64,000 nucleotides of DNA from Bacillus pseudomycoides (GCF_022811845.1 NZ_CP064266.1:2666001-2730000); one strand, 5' to 3'; positions 26,177 through 35,764 are shown, counted from the first letter of the stretch. Numbers and translations are program-made. Notes: generated by a model from the letters alone, not told the origin.

Positions 26177-28223
26177 TCGGTACATCTTTTCGTGCAATAT
26201 ATAAAAATCTCGATATATCTAATTTTTTCCCTCTAAAAAATTGCGGAGAGGAAATATAAAGTTCTTCTTTTGCGCGCGTGATGGCGACATACATGAGCCG
26301 TCTTTCTTCTTCTAAGGCTTCAGAAGTATCAGTTACGCGGTCATTCGCATCTTTTAAAGAAGACGAATGAGGCAGTATGCCGTCGCTTGCTCCAAGTAAA
26401 AAGACACATGGGAATTCCAGTCCTTTTGCATTGTGAATGGACATAAGGGATACGGCATCTTTTTCTTGCATTGTTTTTAATGCTTCCATTTCTTGTTGGC
26501 TTTGAATAGCAGTACTAACGAATTCTAAATAAGCGGGAATATCAGTAAAACGAGTTGCTGATTCCATAAGTTCTTCGAGCATTTCTTCTTGGATGTCTTT
26601 ATGCATCGTAAAGGAAGAACGGTCATTGCTTTGTAAGTACTCTAAGTATTTACCTTTCCCCTTAATAATTTCTTTTAGTGCTTTCTTTGGTTCTAATTCT
26701 TTAATGAATTTAATGAAGTCAATCCGGTCGTTTATTTTTTTGACTTGAAATGGTTTTAAACTCGGGTTGAGCAATAGGAAATGTAGGAGGGAAGGGAATC
26801 TTCCTTCGCCATATTTCCACTGTTCACGTTCAATAAATGAGATGCATTCATCACGGCCAATATACATCGTTGGTAATATACTTGAGAGCGATTCGATTCG
26901 AAACGGTTCATATGCGAGTCGCAACTGATCAAGTACTGGTTTAATTAAAGAATGTTCATAGAACGATTGACTCGCACCATGTTTGATAAACGGAACTTTA
27001 TGAATTGTAAGCTGGTCGAGTAAAGAACGACTTACAGAGTGTGTGCGATACAATAAACAAAAGTCTTTGTATGATCGTTCGCCGCTCGTCACTTTATCTT
27101 GAATGAGTTGCAGGATTTGATTTGCTTCATCAAGAGTAGTTGCAGGACGTGAATAAAATGGCTGTATGCCTTCTTCATGAACAGAATATAATTCTTTTTT
27201 AAATCGTTCTTGATTGAGTTTAATGACCTCGTTTCCAAGTCCAACGATAAATGGATTCGAACGATAGTTTGTATTTAGGGCAATAATGGTTGTATCTTCA
27301 AATTCTTTTGGAAATGATAAGATAATTTGATGACTTGCGCCGCGCCAACCATATATGGCTTGATCATCATCACCTGCGATGAATAAATTATTTCGCGGGG
27401 AAGCTAACAATTTTACAATTTCATATTGTGCATAAGACGTATCTTGAAATTCATCGACTTCAATGTAATGGAATCTATTTTGCAATTGCGTTAATAAAGG
27501 TGCGTTATTTTCAAGCATATAGAATGTTTCTAGTAAGATATCATCGAAGTCTATATATCCATATCTTTGTTTTACATCTTCATAACGTTCATACACTTCA
27601 CGAAATTCTTGTTCAACAGGTGTTTTTGCTTGTACATCTTTTGGACGATTTAATTTGTTTTTTTCGAGCGAAATCATGGCGAGCATTGTTTCTGCGTCAT
27701 AATCATCTTTTAAACGCAATTCTTTTAAAATTTTTTTTATCATAATTTGTTTATGTTTTTCATTTGCTAAAATCTGCTGGTTATATCCTTGGCTACGAAG
27801 CAATTTTAAAAAGACAGAATGGAATGTGCCCGCGACAACATAGCGACTTGCGGCATGATTCATACCAGGTAAGCTTGCTACGCGGCTTCGAATTTCTTCA
27901 GCAGCTTTTTGTGTAAACGTAAGCAGTAAAATATTGCGTGGATGAACATTTTTTACATTAATTAAATAACCAACGCGAGTTGTTAAAACAGATGTTTTCC
28001 CGCTTCCAGCTCCGGCCAATGTAAGAACTGGACCTTCTGTTGTTCTGACTGCTTCTAATTGTTTTTCATTTAAATAGACACCTTGCTGTTCCAAAGCGCG
28101 GAAATAAGCTGCATCATTATCCTTCTCGACAATTAAATTGGCAGAGGTTTTTGGAATATGATAAGTTGCCTGCGGAGCGCTAGTGTGCGTTAATGTTTTT
28201 TGCGAAAATTTTTCTTGAGTCAT
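26160..28223 (-). CDS. yjcD: UvrD/PcrA-like superfamily 1 ATP-dependent DNA helicase (YjcD type)
   Basis: A 687-residue helicase. Near residue 50 is the Q motif NEKQLEAVRTTEGP, followed by Walker A GAGSGKTS, LLTFTQKAAEEIR (motif Ia), VDEFQDTSYAQ (motif II), AGDDDQAIYGWRGA (motif III), NYRSNPFI (motif IV), SIHNAKGLEFPCVFL (motif V) and EERRLMYVAITRAKEELYI (motif VI). It is shorter than PcrA and unwinds DNA 3'-5' by family analogy. The order with yjcA, yjcF, yjcG and yjcH matches B. subtilis, which favours YjcD. Confidence 0.88.
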   Translation of the reverse strand: MTQEKFSQKTLTHTSAPQATYHIPKTSANLIVEKDNDAAYFRALEQQGVYLNEKQLEAVRTTEGPVLTLAGAGSGKTSVLTTRVGYLINVKNVHPRNILLLTFTQKAAEEIRSRVASLPGMNHAASRYVVAGTFHSVFLKLLRSQGYNQQILANEKHKQIMIKKILKELRLKDDYDAETMLAMISLEKNKLNRPKDVQAKTPVEQEFREVYERYEDVKQRYGYIDFDDILLETFYMLENNAPLLTQLQNRFHYIEVDEFQDTSYAQYEIVKLLASPRNNLFIAGDDDQAIYGWRGASHQIILSFPKEFEDTTIIALNTNYRSNPFIVGLGNEVIKLNQERFKKELYSVHEEGIQPFYSRPATTLDEANQILQLIQDKVTSGERSYKDFCLLYRTHSVSRSLLDQLTIHKVPFIKHGASQSFYEHSLIKPVLDQLRLAYEPFRIESLSSILPTMYIGRDECISFIEREQWKYGEGRFPSLLHFLLLNPSLKPFQVKKINDRIDFIKFIKELEPKKALKEIIKGKGKYLEYLQSNDRSSFTMHKDIQEEMLEELMESATRFTDIPAYLEFVSTAIQSQQEMEALKTMQEKDAVSLMSIHNAKGLEFPCVFLLGASDGILPHSSSLKDANDRVTDTSEALEEERRLMYVAITRAKEELYISSPQFFRGKKLDISRFLYIARKDVPKKLAP

Positions 28224-28289
28224 ACATTCACCTTCAAAACTATAGCATCAACTTTTAACTTTAGCGGAAGAAAAAGAAAATAGCAATGT

Positions 28290-28318
28290 AAAAAACAGGA
28301 GGGGCTACCTCCTGTTTA
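28290..28318 (-). terminator. Terminator of yjcGF
   Basis: AAACAGGAGG and CCTCCTGTTT form a 10-bp stem with a 5-base loop, followed on the minus strand by a T run. Confidence 0.85.
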
Positions 28319-28323
28319 GAAAA

Positions 28324-28746
28324 TCATAATTCTTTTATCATCACAACATGCGGTATATCCGCTTCTATAAACACATCAGAAACAGTTTCATATCCGAGTT
28401 TTTTATAAAAGGATTCTGCATGTGTTTGCGCATGAAGCTTTAATTTTGGCAGCGACTCTTCCTTCGCATATGCTTCGAGCGCGTCCATAATGATTTTTCC
28501 GACTCCCTTTTTGCGATGGGAAGCGAGAACGCATATACGTTCCATTTTACCGATTCCATCAACGATGCGAAAGCGACCTGCCCCAACTGGAATATCCCGA
28601 TCATATATAACGATGTGTTTAGAAGTTTCTTCAAATTCATCGTATTCTTCTTCAGCAGACACACGTTGTTCTTCAACAAAGACTTGTTTACGTACAGAGA
28701 ATGCGTCTCTTAGCTGCTGATCTGTTTGTACGATTTGTGCTTGCAA
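28324..28746 (-). CDS. yjcF: YjcF-like GNAT N-acetyltransferase
   Basis: A 140-residue ElaA/GNAT-type acetyltransferase. Landmarks are SVRKQVFVEEQRV, VPVGAGRF-like strand, the acetyl-CoA loop RICVLASHRKKGVGKIIM and SFYKKLGYE. The longest frame starts at 28800 and overlaps yjcG, but TTG 28746 has an AAGGAG site nine bases upstream, begins one base after the yjcG stop, and gives the length of the B. subtilis protein. It is translationally linked to yjcG. Substrate unknown. Confidence 0.82.
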   Translation of the reverse strand: MQAQIVQTDQQLRDAFSVRKQVFVEEQRVSAEEEYDEFEETSKHIVIYDRDIPVGAGRFRIVDGIGKMERICVLASHRKKGVGKIIMDALEAYAKEESLPKLKLHAQTHAESFYKKLGYETVSDVFIEADIPHVVMIKEL

Positions 28747-28747
28747 A

Positions 28748-29266
28748 TTAGTTGTTCTCCTTTCCAATATGGAATGTTTCATATACTGTCCATGTTTCAT
28801 TTTCTAATTGATATAGAAGGTGGAAGCGGTCGATTGGTTGCTCGTAATAAAAGTCTTTCATACGTAAGCGACCTAATACATCAGCATGCTCTGCATCTGA
28901 TAAATTTTGTCCAATTGTTAAGTGTGGTACAAAAGCGTACTCGCGTTCTTGCGTGAAGAATCCTTTATGCATTTCTTCGTTTAAGAATGTGAGTTCAGGT
29001 GTTTTTTCTACTTTAAAATAAATAACATTATTAACAGGTGCAAATGAGCTTACCTTTCCAACGTGAAGGGTAAACGGATTTGTTTTGTTTGCAATTGCAT
29101 GTAGTTCTTGTACAATTGCTTCTAATTGTTCATCTGGTGCCTCAAAGGGTGTTTTTAATGTGATATGTGGTGGAACCAATGCATAATGCGGATCATAACG
29201 CTTACGCAATCCGTTTGCTTTATCTTGAATCATTTTTGATGGAAAAATCACAATGCCTAGTTTCAT
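28748..29266 (-). CDS. yjcG: YjcG, 2'-5' RNA ligase/2H phosphoesterase family
   Basis: A 172-residue protein with the two HxTx motifs that define 2H phosphoesterases: HITLKTPF near residue 34 and HLTIGQNL near residue 115. These enzymes act on cyclic or 2'-5' phosphodiesters; the natural substrate of YjcG is not established. ATG follows AAAGGGAGGAATATAAAG. It precedes yjcF with no gap, and yjcH lies about 90 bases upstream in the same direction. Confidence 0.88.
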   Translation of the reverse strand: MKLGIVIFPSKMIQDKANGLRKRYDPHYALVPPHITLKTPFEAPDEQLEAIVQELHAIANKTNPFTLHVGKVSSFAPVNNVIYFKVEKTPELTFLNEEMHKGFFTQEREYAFVPHLTIGQNLSDAEHADVLGRLRMKDFYYEQPIDRFHLLYQLENETWTVYETFHIGKENN

Positions 29267-29358
29267 CTTTATATTCCTCCCTTTGTAAGTCTAGTTAGAT
29301 TTTGAGAAAATAAATCTCTTTTTCTATTATATCAAATAATTCTGAACACTGCTCCCTA

Positions 29359-30090
29359 TTATTTCATTGATAGAATATAAGAGAATGCTTTTGGTAAATC
29401 TGTTTGCCAATATTTCCATGTATGATTGCCTTCAAATTCTTCGTAATGTGTGATGAAGTTTCTTTCTGTAAGTAATGCATGCAGCTCGCGATTTGGCTCT
29501 ACAAAATCAGAAACTTGTCCATCCGTTCTTTTTACAGCAGTTTCTTCTGTTCCAATTACATGATAAATTTCCAATGCTTGTGGTTCTGTAAAATCTTTTG
29601 TTAAATTAAGTACTGTTTCATCAACAAATGGTGATTGCATAACGACTTTTCCAAATGTATGCGGATACATAAGTGCTGTCATAAAGGACACTGTACCGCC
29701 TAGAGAATCCCCGATTAATACACGACCTTTGCCCATTTGGTATGTTGGATAATTTTCATCGATATACGGAACGAGTTCGTGGGCAAGGAAACGAATGTAT
29801 GCCGCATTTTTTACATCGTTTGGAAAGTATTTTTCCTTACGATCGTGTACATTTTTATATGGAATACCGACAATAATAGTTCGGTCAATTTCTTCATTTT
29901 CACGAAGACGTTCAATTACGCGGTGCGCTTTACCAAGCTGAAAATAATCTCTGCCATCTTGCGCAATGACAACAGTGTGCTTGTGCAGCGGCGTATAATT
30001 AACTGGTAAATAGACAAGAAGCGTAATGTCTTCTTGAAGTGATGTACTGTAAAATGAAAGTTCTTCAATTCTCCCGATTGCTTGATTCAT
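29359..30090 (-). CDS. yjcH: YjcH, esterase D-like alpha/beta hydrolase
   Basis: A 243-residue serine hydrolase of the Fes/EntH-like (putative esterase) family. It has VVIAQDGRDYF, the nucleophile elbow GDSLGG (Ser about 129), and the catalytic His in EGNHTWKYW. There is no signal peptide. ATG follows AGGGGGATCACAC. Synteny with yjcG and yjcF supports the symbol. Substrate unknown. Confidence 0.85.
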   Translation of the reverse strand: MNQAIGRIEELSFYSTSLQEDITLLVYLPVNYTPLHKHTVVIAQDGRDYFQLGKAHRVIERLRENEEIDRTIIVGIPYKNVHDRKEKYFPNDVKNAAYIRFLAHELVPYIDENYPTYQMGKGRVLIGDSLGGTVSFMTALMYPHTFGKVVMQSPFVDETVLNLTKDFTEPQALEIYHVIGTEETAVKRTDGQVSDFVEPNRELHALLTERNFITHYEEFEGNHTWKYWQTDLPKAFSYILSMK

Positions 30091-30172
30091 GTGTGATCCC
30101 CCTAAATAAAAATATGCGTGTTTCTCATTTTATATTTTACCATAATGATAGAAAGAATCTAAAAAATTAGTA

Positions 30173-30289
30173 TTTATCCCGCATTAACGGGCAGTAAGAC
30201 CCCCCACCTCAAGATTCAGAGAGAAACAAGGAAGGTAGGTGGGGGATCAACTGTCCGTAAAACCCCCACTGATTAAAGTTTCACTTTAT
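30173..30289. repeat. bcr1-like dispersed repeat
   Basis: A 117-bp element bounded on both sides by TTTAT. It contains CCCCCCACCT and AGGTGGGGG as inverted arms, CGGGCAGTAAG at one end and ATCAACTGTCCGTAAAA near the other. The words and TTTAT bounds fit the bcr1 mobile-element-like repeat of the B. cereus group as I recall it. The copy is intergenic between yjcH and the EamA gene and is shorter than the usual bcr1. Confidence 0.6.
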
Positions 30290-30360
30290 ATGTTGAAAGA
30301 TTAAATTGGATTTATATATAATGAAGTGGGGATTTTTACAGAGAGAGGGGTAAAACAACT

Positions 30361-31272
30361 TTGAAACAAGAAAAATCAATTGCACTACCATTAGCAGTTT
30401 CCATTATAGCTATTTCATTTGCAGCTGTTTTCGTTAAGATGTCCTCAGCGCCATTTTCAATTTTAAGCATGTATCGGTTATGGATTATTGTAATCTTTAT
30501 GCTTCCAATTGTTTGGAAAAAACGCGAAGAATTTCGCAGAATTCAAACGCGAGATTGGTATTTTTTAATAGGATCAGGATTCTTTTTAGCACTGCATTTC
30601 CTTTTATGGTTTGCATCTTTAAAGTTTACAACTGTTGCTAGTTCGACTATCATTTTAGCGCTTCAGCCAATCGTATCATTAGTTGGAGGTTTTTTTCTGT
30701 TTAAAGAAAGAACAACCTATTCAGCGATTGCCACAATGGGGATTGCTATCCTTGGTGTAATGTGCATTGGATGGGGCGATTTAGGGTTAAGCAGAGAAGC
30801 GATATTCGGGGATATTTTATCCTTTTTAAGTGTAATTGCAGTTGTTGGTTATTTATTCATTGGGCAAACCACGGTAAAAAAAGTTTCGCACTGGATTTAT
30901 AGCTTTACCGTGTTTGCATTTGCGGGAATATTTATCGCTATTTATAACGTAATAATGAGTGTACCGTTTACAGGATATTCTACGTGGGACTGGTGGATTT
31001 TCAGTTTGCTTGCGATTGTACCAACCGCTTCACATATGATTAATAACTGGCTATTAAATTATGTGAATGCCACAACGATTTCAATGAGTATTTTAGGAGA
31101 GCCTGTTGGAGCATCGGTACTTGCGTTTTTCTTACTAGGTGAGAAACTGAATGGTATGCAAGTTATCGGTAGCGTTCTCGTATTATGTGGTGTGTTTATT
31201 TTCTTGTTGCAACAGCAAAAAAGTGTGCAAAAAGAACGAGTGCAAAGTGCAGCATTTACGCAAGAACTGTAG
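30361..31272 (+). CDS. EamA/DMT family transporter
   Basis: A 303-residue inner membrane protein with ten predicted helices in two EamA repeats (about 10-140 and 155-285). The LALHFLLWFASLKFTTVASST and ILALQPIV segments of repeat 1 and INNWLLNYVNATTISMSILGEPVGASVLAFFLLGE-type pattern of repeat 2 are characteristic. DMT transporters export or take up amino acids and other metabolites; the substrate cannot be read. The start is TTG at 30361 after GAGAGGGG. It is monocistronic. Confidence 0.85.
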   Translation: MKQEKSIALPLAVSIIAISFAAVFVKMSSAPFSILSMYRLWIIVIFMLPIVWKKREEFRRIQTRDWYFLIGSGFFLALHFLLWFASLKFTTVASSTIILALQPIVSLVGGFFLFKERTTYSAIATMGIAILGVMCIGWGDLGLSREAIFGDILSFLSVIAVVGYLFIGQTTVKKVSHWIYSFTVFAFAGIFIAIYNVIMSVPFTGYSTWDWWIFSLLAIVPTASHMINNWLLNYVNATTISMSILGEPVGASVLAFFLLGEKLNGMQVIGSVLVLCGVFIFLLQQQKSVQKERVQSAAFTQEL

Positions 31273-31349
31273 TGTATTTATAGATAATTGGAAAGCTGTT
31301 AGGGGGAAATCCTAGCAGCTTTTTTCTATATAAATTGAAAAAATGATAT

Positions 31350-31510
31350 AAAAATCTTTCTTTTTGGGTAAGAGGGAGGATCCGCAGATGCATAGAAGCG
31401 GTCAGGGCCTTTTTTAATCCCATGACGAGTGGAATCAAAGAGAGAGAACGAGTGAAGATCTTCTTTTTGTTTACTTACAAATAAAATCGTTACTTTTACA
31501 ATAAAGATGT
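31350..31510. repeat. Dispersed repeat, family A, copy 3
   Basis: Single copy between the convergent EamA and ferritin genes. It contains GGGAGGATCCG, ATAGAAGCGGTCAGGGCC, and TCCCATGACGAGTG in the family order. Like the other copies it is intergenic. Confidence 0.75.
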
Positions 31511-31530
31511 TCAAAAGAAAGATTTGATTT

Positions 31531-32052
31531 TTATCCGTTTGCTTCTACTGCTCCACCGTTCTTTCTTTGCCCCAACTCTTGATCTAATAGCAATAAAGCA
31601 GCTGGATTATCCTTTGCTATTTTTAACCGTTCTACAATGGTTAAGGTTTGATTTTCCTCTTCAATTTGTTCCCTTAAAAAATCTAGAATAATAATCAGGG
31701 TTTGAGAATCTACTTGAGTAATATAATCATAAGCTTGCCGGTATGCGTTTGTTACAAAACGTTCATGTTCTAACGCCTTCTCAAAAGTTTCTAGTGGTGT
31801 ACCAAAATCTGCAGATTGTGCTGGTATTGCAAGTATTTGTACGATTCCATCTTTTCCTGCTAAGTAATCAATAAGCTTTAACATATGTGTTCGCTCTTCG
31901 TCCGACTGAAGCTTTAACCAATGTGCCATACCAGTATAGTTTTTACGATTCGCATCGGCAGACATGGCTAAATAGATGGAAGACGATAAATTTTCGAGTT
32001 GAATTAAATTATTAAGTAGCTTTTGAACTTCTTCCTTAATCATTTGAATCAC
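31531..32052 (-). CDS. Ferritin-like non-heme iron storage protein
   Basis: A 173-residue four-helix ferritin. Ferroxidase-centre residues expected in bacterial ferritins are visible: LENLSSSIYLAM (Glu with Tyr), DEERTHMLKLIDY (Glu-x2-His), and a later LEHERFVTNAY plus QIEEENQ set. It would oxidise and store iron as a 24-mer in the cytosol. ATG 32052 follows AAAAGGTG. The C-terminal tail (RKNGGAVEANG) is polar and probably disordered. Confidence 0.88.
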   Translation of the reverse strand: MIQMIKEEVQKLLNNLIQLENLSSSIYLAMSADANRKNYTGMAHWLKLQSDEERTHMLKLIDYLAGKDGIVQILAIPAQSADFGTPLETFEKALEHERFVTNAYRQAYDYITQVDSQTLIIILDFLREQIEEENQTLTIVERLKIAKDNPAALLLLDQELGQRKNGGAVEANG

Positions 32053-32346
32053 ACCTTTTAGTTATTTGTCACAAAGTATCTTATGAAACTATTTTTTATA
32101 CGGTTAATAACTAAGGTTTGTATTTGATTAGGTATCCCCGTAGTCCCTACGGCCTCAGCTAATAGAAGCTACTCAGTTATTCCATAAAAGGGCGCCATTC
32201 TTAAGTAAGAAGGCGTCTTCTTTTATTCGGGCCATTTTCTTGAATAAGAGAAAGGATTATTCGTAAGTAAATCGAAGTTAATTTCAGAAGATGTTATTTA
32301 GTTTAGCATTGGGACGTACTACTCAACATTGAGGAGGAAATCGATA

Positions 32347-32763
32347 ATGAGCGACATACAGACGTTACGAGGACTAACCACAGTCAGTTTTTGGACGGAT
32401 GATTTAGCAGCGGCAAAGAAGTGGTACGCCGAGCTATTGGGCATCGAACCATACTTCGAACGTCCAGGATATGCCGAGTTTCGCCTTGGTGACTACCAGC
32501 ACGAGCTGGGTTTGATCGATAGCCGCTACGCGCCCGATGGTTCAGCGATCGGCCCGGCCGGTGCTGTAGTGTACTGGCATGTCGACGATGTAACAGCAAC
32601 TTTCAAAAAGCTGCTGTCTATGGGAGCGAAAGAGTACGAGGCACCCACAGAGCGCGGCGAGGGGTTCATCACTGCTTCCGTAGTCGATCCCTTTGGGAAC
32701 ATTCTAGGCATTATGTACAATCAGCACTATTTAGAGGTTCTGGATTCGACTAGAAAAGCGTGA
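32347..32763 (+). CDS. VOC (glyoxalase/bleomycin resistance) family protein
   Basis: A 138-residue vicinal-oxygen-chelate protein with two beta-alpha-beta-beta-beta modules: TVSFWTDDLAAAKKWYAELLGIEP and WHVDDVTATFKKLLSMGA, ending in VVDPFGNILGIMYN. Metal ligands are likely His in YQHELGL and Glu/His partners. The true start is ATG 32347 with GGAGGAAATCGATA; the longer TTG frame (32329) begins inside the site. Codons are clearly G+C-richer than in the neighbours (GGCCCGGCCGG, CGCTACGCGCCCG), which suggests transfer from a high-G+C source. Substrate unknown. Confidence 0.85.
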   Translation: MSDIQTLRGLTTVSFWTDDLAAAKKWYAELLGIEPYFERPGYAEFRLGDYQHELGLIDSRYAPDGSAIGPAGAVVYWHVDDVTATFKKLLSMGAKEYEAPTERGEGFITASVVDPFGNILGIMYNQHYLEVLDSTRKA

Positions 32764-32976
32764 CCCTCGCCGTCGGCATTCACAGTTCAACGAGGCTTGG
32801 TAAGTTGCACTGTGGTGTATAGTAATTATCTATGCAGTCGCAGCTGTCTCGTTTTATGTTATGCTTACCCCAACTGTTCGGTATTCAACGGTTATTTTGG
32901 AAACAAAAAGCACAAGAAAAGTGAAAAGGGCTTCACGAGATAATTTGGTATATAATGGGTGTAGAGGTGATTTTAT

Positions 32977-33393
32977 ATGTACTTTCCATCAAAAAAAGAT
33001 GCATGGTTATATCCAATTTATTTAGTGGGAGTCGCTGCTTGTTTTGCTCCATTTCTTGCTGGGAGAGATTATTTTCTTCTATTTTTCACCATTCCTTTTG
33101 CGATTCTTCTTATTTGGAGCTGGTTTACAACAGGATATAAGGTAGAAGATGAAGAGATCATCATTCGATATGGACCGAGGAAAAAAAGAATTTCAATCAA
33201 AGATATAAGAAAAATTTCAAAAACAAAAAATCCACTAGCAGCTCCGGCACTGTCTTTTGATAGACTTGAAATACTTCACGGCACGCAATTTGAAACAGAA
33301 CTTATTTCTCCGCGTGATACTAAGCAATTCGTTTCTCTTATACAAAGTATTCAGCCGCAAATTGAAATAGCAAATAACGTAATAAATGAGTGA
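32977..33393 (+). CDS. Membrane-anchored bacterial PH-domain protein
   Basis: A 138-residue protein with two N-terminal hydrophobic helices (LYPIYLVGVAACFAPFLA and FLLFFTIPFAILLIWSW) followed by a small PH-like beta domain: YKVEDEEIIIRYGPRKKRI, IKDIRKISKTKNPLAAPALS and FDRLEIL. The PLAAPALSFDRLEI motif is typical of this family. ATG follows GAGGTG. A strong terminator follows. Function unknown. Confidence 0.75.
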   Translation: MYFPSKKDAWLYPIYLVGVAACFAPFLAGRDYFLLFFTIPFAILLIWSWFTTGYKVEDEEIIIRYGPRKKRISIKDIRKISKTKNPLAAPALSFDRLEILHGTQFETELISPRDTKQFVSLIQSIQPQIEIANNVINE

Positions 33394-33394
33394 G

Positions 33395-33427
33395 AAGCGT
33401 GTTCGTAAGGGAACACGCTTATTTTTT
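33395..33427 (+). terminator. Terminator of the PH-domain gene
   Basis: AAGCGTGTTC and GAACACGCTT form a perfect 10-bp stem with a 6-base loop and a T run. Confidence 0.9.
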
Positions 33428-33470
33428 ATCTTCATAAAAAGAATTACATAGGCTTAACAAACCAATGGAG

Positions 33471-33860
33471 TTACTTCGGATTTGTTATAAAAGGCTGAAC
33501 ATGAACAACACATAAATCTCGAAATTTCCCTTCAGCAGTTGTTACGATAATGACAGCTCGTCCAGGGTTCCTTCCAGTTATGATTACTTTGTCTTTCTCT
33601 GTGATAACTGTTATGACGTCCGGGTTCATATTTGTCCAAATAAGCTCTTGATTTGTTGCTTGAATTGGGAGAACAGAAGCAGATAATTCAGCGCTTTGTC
33701 CCACTTTTATTTTTAATTTGTTTTTTTGTATATGCACACCAATTACAGATACAGCAGAAGGAGCAAGTGAGATTTGAGGTTTTGACTGTATGTTTGGACA
33801 AGAAGCATTTGCCATAAGTGATAGTTTTTTTGAGTTTTGGTGTTGTAGTGATGCCATCAT
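33471..33860 (-). CDS. Small protein with bacterial Ig-like (BIg2) domain
   Basis: A 129-residue protein. Residues about 40-120 form one Ig-like group 2 domain: VIGVHIQKNKLKIKVGQSAELSASVLP, QELIWTNMNPDVITV, GRNPGRAVIIVTTAEG. The N-terminal 30 residues are polar with one cysteine and show no signal peptide, which is unusual for a surface Ig domain and would fit a spore coat or cytosolic structural role. ATG 33860 follows AAAGGAG. Spore-surface function is inference only. Confidence 0.7.
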   Translation of the reverse strand: MMASLQHQNSKKLSLMANASCPNIQSKPQISLAPSAVSVIGVHIQKNKLKIKVGQSAELSASVLPIQATNQELIWTNMNPDVITVITEKDKVIITGRNPGRAVIIVTTAEGKFRDLCVVHVQPFITNPK

Positions 33861-33986
33861 TCTAAACTCTCCTTTCTGTATAAGTGTTGATACTAATACT
33901 ATAACGAAGTAGTGTTATGGTAGATTTAACGAAATATAAAGAAATTGTTAATTTCAAGGAGGGAATTGTCGGAAAGTCAGTAAAAG

Positions 33987-34030
33987 AAAGGAACCTCTGC
34001 TTTTATGATGAAAGCGGAGGTTCCTTATTT
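33987..34030 (-). terminator. putP terminator
   Basis: GGAACCTCTGCTTT and AAAGCGGAGGTTCC pair with one mismatch around a 6-base loop; flanked by A/T runs, so possibly bidirectional. Confidence 0.8.
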
Positions 34031-34038
34031 TAAAAATA

Positions 34039-35505
34039 TTATGCAGTTTTTTCGAATTCCTCAAACTGCTTTTCAACTTCTTTTGAAGGTTTTGTTAATA
34101 AACTAATGATGATAATTGCAAGTAAGCTTGCAGCAAATCCTGGGATCATTTCGTATAAAAAGTCTTTTAAAAACTTAAATTGTGTCCACGTAATAACAGT
34201 TGCAGCACCAGCGATCATACCAGCTAGCGCGCCCCATTTTGTCATACGTTTCCAGTATAAGCTTAGTAAAACGACAGGACCAAATGAAGAACCAAAGCCA
34301 GCCCAAGCATAGCCAACAAGCGCTAGGATTGTGTCGTTTTGTTTAAATGCTAATCCGCAACCAATAAGTGCAATAACAAGAACGGCCATACGACCAACAA
34401 ATACAAGCTCACGATCAGATGCAGAACGTTTAAAGAATGTTCTATATATGTCTTCCGTTACTGCACTTGATGTAACAAGAAGCTGAGAAGAGATTGTACT
34501 CATAATAGCTGCTAAAATAGCTGCTAATAAAAATCCAGTAATTAATGGGTGGAATAAAATGTTACCTAGTTCAACGAAAATCGTTTCTGGGTCAGAGAGC
34601 TTTAATCCCGCTTTTGAATAGTAAGCGATACCGATAAGGCCAGTAAACATAGCTCCTACTACAGAGAAAATCATCCAGCTCATACCAATTCGACGTGCGC
34701 TTTTGATTTCTTTGACAGAAGAGATAGCCATAAAGCGTACGATAATATGAGGTTGTCCAGCATAACCAAGACCCCAGGCAAATAATGAAATAATACCTAA
34801 TACGGATGTTCCTTTAAAAATATCTAATAGCGCTGGGTCAATAGATTTAATTGTATCAAATGCTGGTCCAAGGCCGTTTACATTCATAATTGTTACGACC
34901 GGAACAAGGATAAGAGCAACCACCATGATGATTCCTTGAACGAAGTCTGTCCAACTTACAGCTAAGAAGCCACCAAATAATGTGTAAGCTACAACAACGC
35001 TTCCAACAATAAGTAGTCCAACATGATAATTTAAGCCAAATGAATTTTCGAATAATACAGCACCTGAGACGAATCCTGAAGCTACATAAAATGTGAAAAA
35101 GATCATAATAACAAGTCCAGAAACAAGACGTAGCATATGAGATGCATCATGGAAACGATGCTCTAAAAATTCTGGAATAGTAATAGAATTGTTTGCAATT
35201 TCTGAGTAGGTACGTAAGCGAGGAGCGACATAGATCCAGTTTGCGTATGCGCCAAGTGTTAGGCCAATCGCAATCCAGCTACTACTTAATCCAACGCTAA
35301 ACATTGCACCGGGTAATCCCATTAACAGCCAGCCGCTCATATCAGCTGCTCCCGCACTTAATGCTGTTACTGCGGGGCCTAGTGTACGCCCGCCAAGCAT
35401 ATAATCTGTTAAGTTGGATGTTTGTTTATAGGCAAAATAGCCAATGACTAGCATCCCGAGCATGTAGATAGAGATAGAAATTAAAATTAACATCTGCGTA
35501 CTCAT
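34039..35505 (-). CDS. putP: Sodium/proline symporter PutP
   Basis: A 488-residue sodium:solute symporter (SSF) with about 13 membrane helices. Landmarks are GYFAYKQTSNLTDYMLGGR, ALSAGAADMSGWLLMGLPGA, RLRTYSEIANNSITIPEFLEHRF, the SSF signature region GGFLAVSWTDFVQG and GYAGQPHIIVRFMA. The first 20 residues of the longest frame are dropped because ATG 35505 (MSTQMLILI) has GGAAGGGG six bases upstream. Proline uptake is the best guess from overall similarity; it may also serve osmoprotection. Confidence 0.88.
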   Translation of the reverse strand: MSTQMLILISISIYMLGMLVIGYFAYKQTSNLTDYMLGGRTLGPAVTALSAGAADMSGWLLMGLPGAMFSVGLSSSWIAIGLTLGAYANWIYVAPRLRTYSEIANNSITIPEFLEHRFHDASHMLRLVSGLVIMIFFTFYVASGFVSGAVLFENSFGLNYHVGLLIVGSVVVAYTLFGGFLAVSWTDFVQGIIMVVALILVPVVTIMNVNGLGPAFDTIKSIDPALLDIFKGTSVLGIISLFAWGLGYAGQPHIIVRFMAISSVKEIKSARRIGMSWMIFSVVGAMFTGLIGIAYYSKAGLKLSDPETIFVELGNILFHPLITGFLLAAILAAIMSTISSQLLVTSSAVTEDIYRTFFKRSASDRELVFVGRMAVLVIALIGCGLAFKQNDTILALVGYAWAGFGSSFGPVVLLSLYWKRMTKWGALAGMIAGAATVITWTQFKFLKDFLYEMIPGFAASLLAIIIISLLTKPSKEVEKQFEEFEKTA

Positions 35506-35764
35506 GTAGTTCCCCTTCCTTTTGTAATGTCTTTTGATGAACTTTGCATATTTATAATCTATCATGATTATTTCAGAAAATCCATATACAAATACGAATT
35601 TTCTGAAATGTAAGCGTTTTTTGACATTGTTTTATTTTTAGAATATATAATTTTCTGACAAAAAACCTTGATTTTAATAGAGTATTTACTATTTTTACAT
35701 AGAAACAGGTTATTTTGTCAATATAATATTCAATGAATGAATAAATAAAAATTTTTAAAAAGTA

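Noticed and set aside
28747..28800. Overlap of yjcF and yjcG coding regions
   Set aside because: It arises only from the longest frame; the TTG start at 28746 with AAGGAG removes the overlap and matches the usual length.
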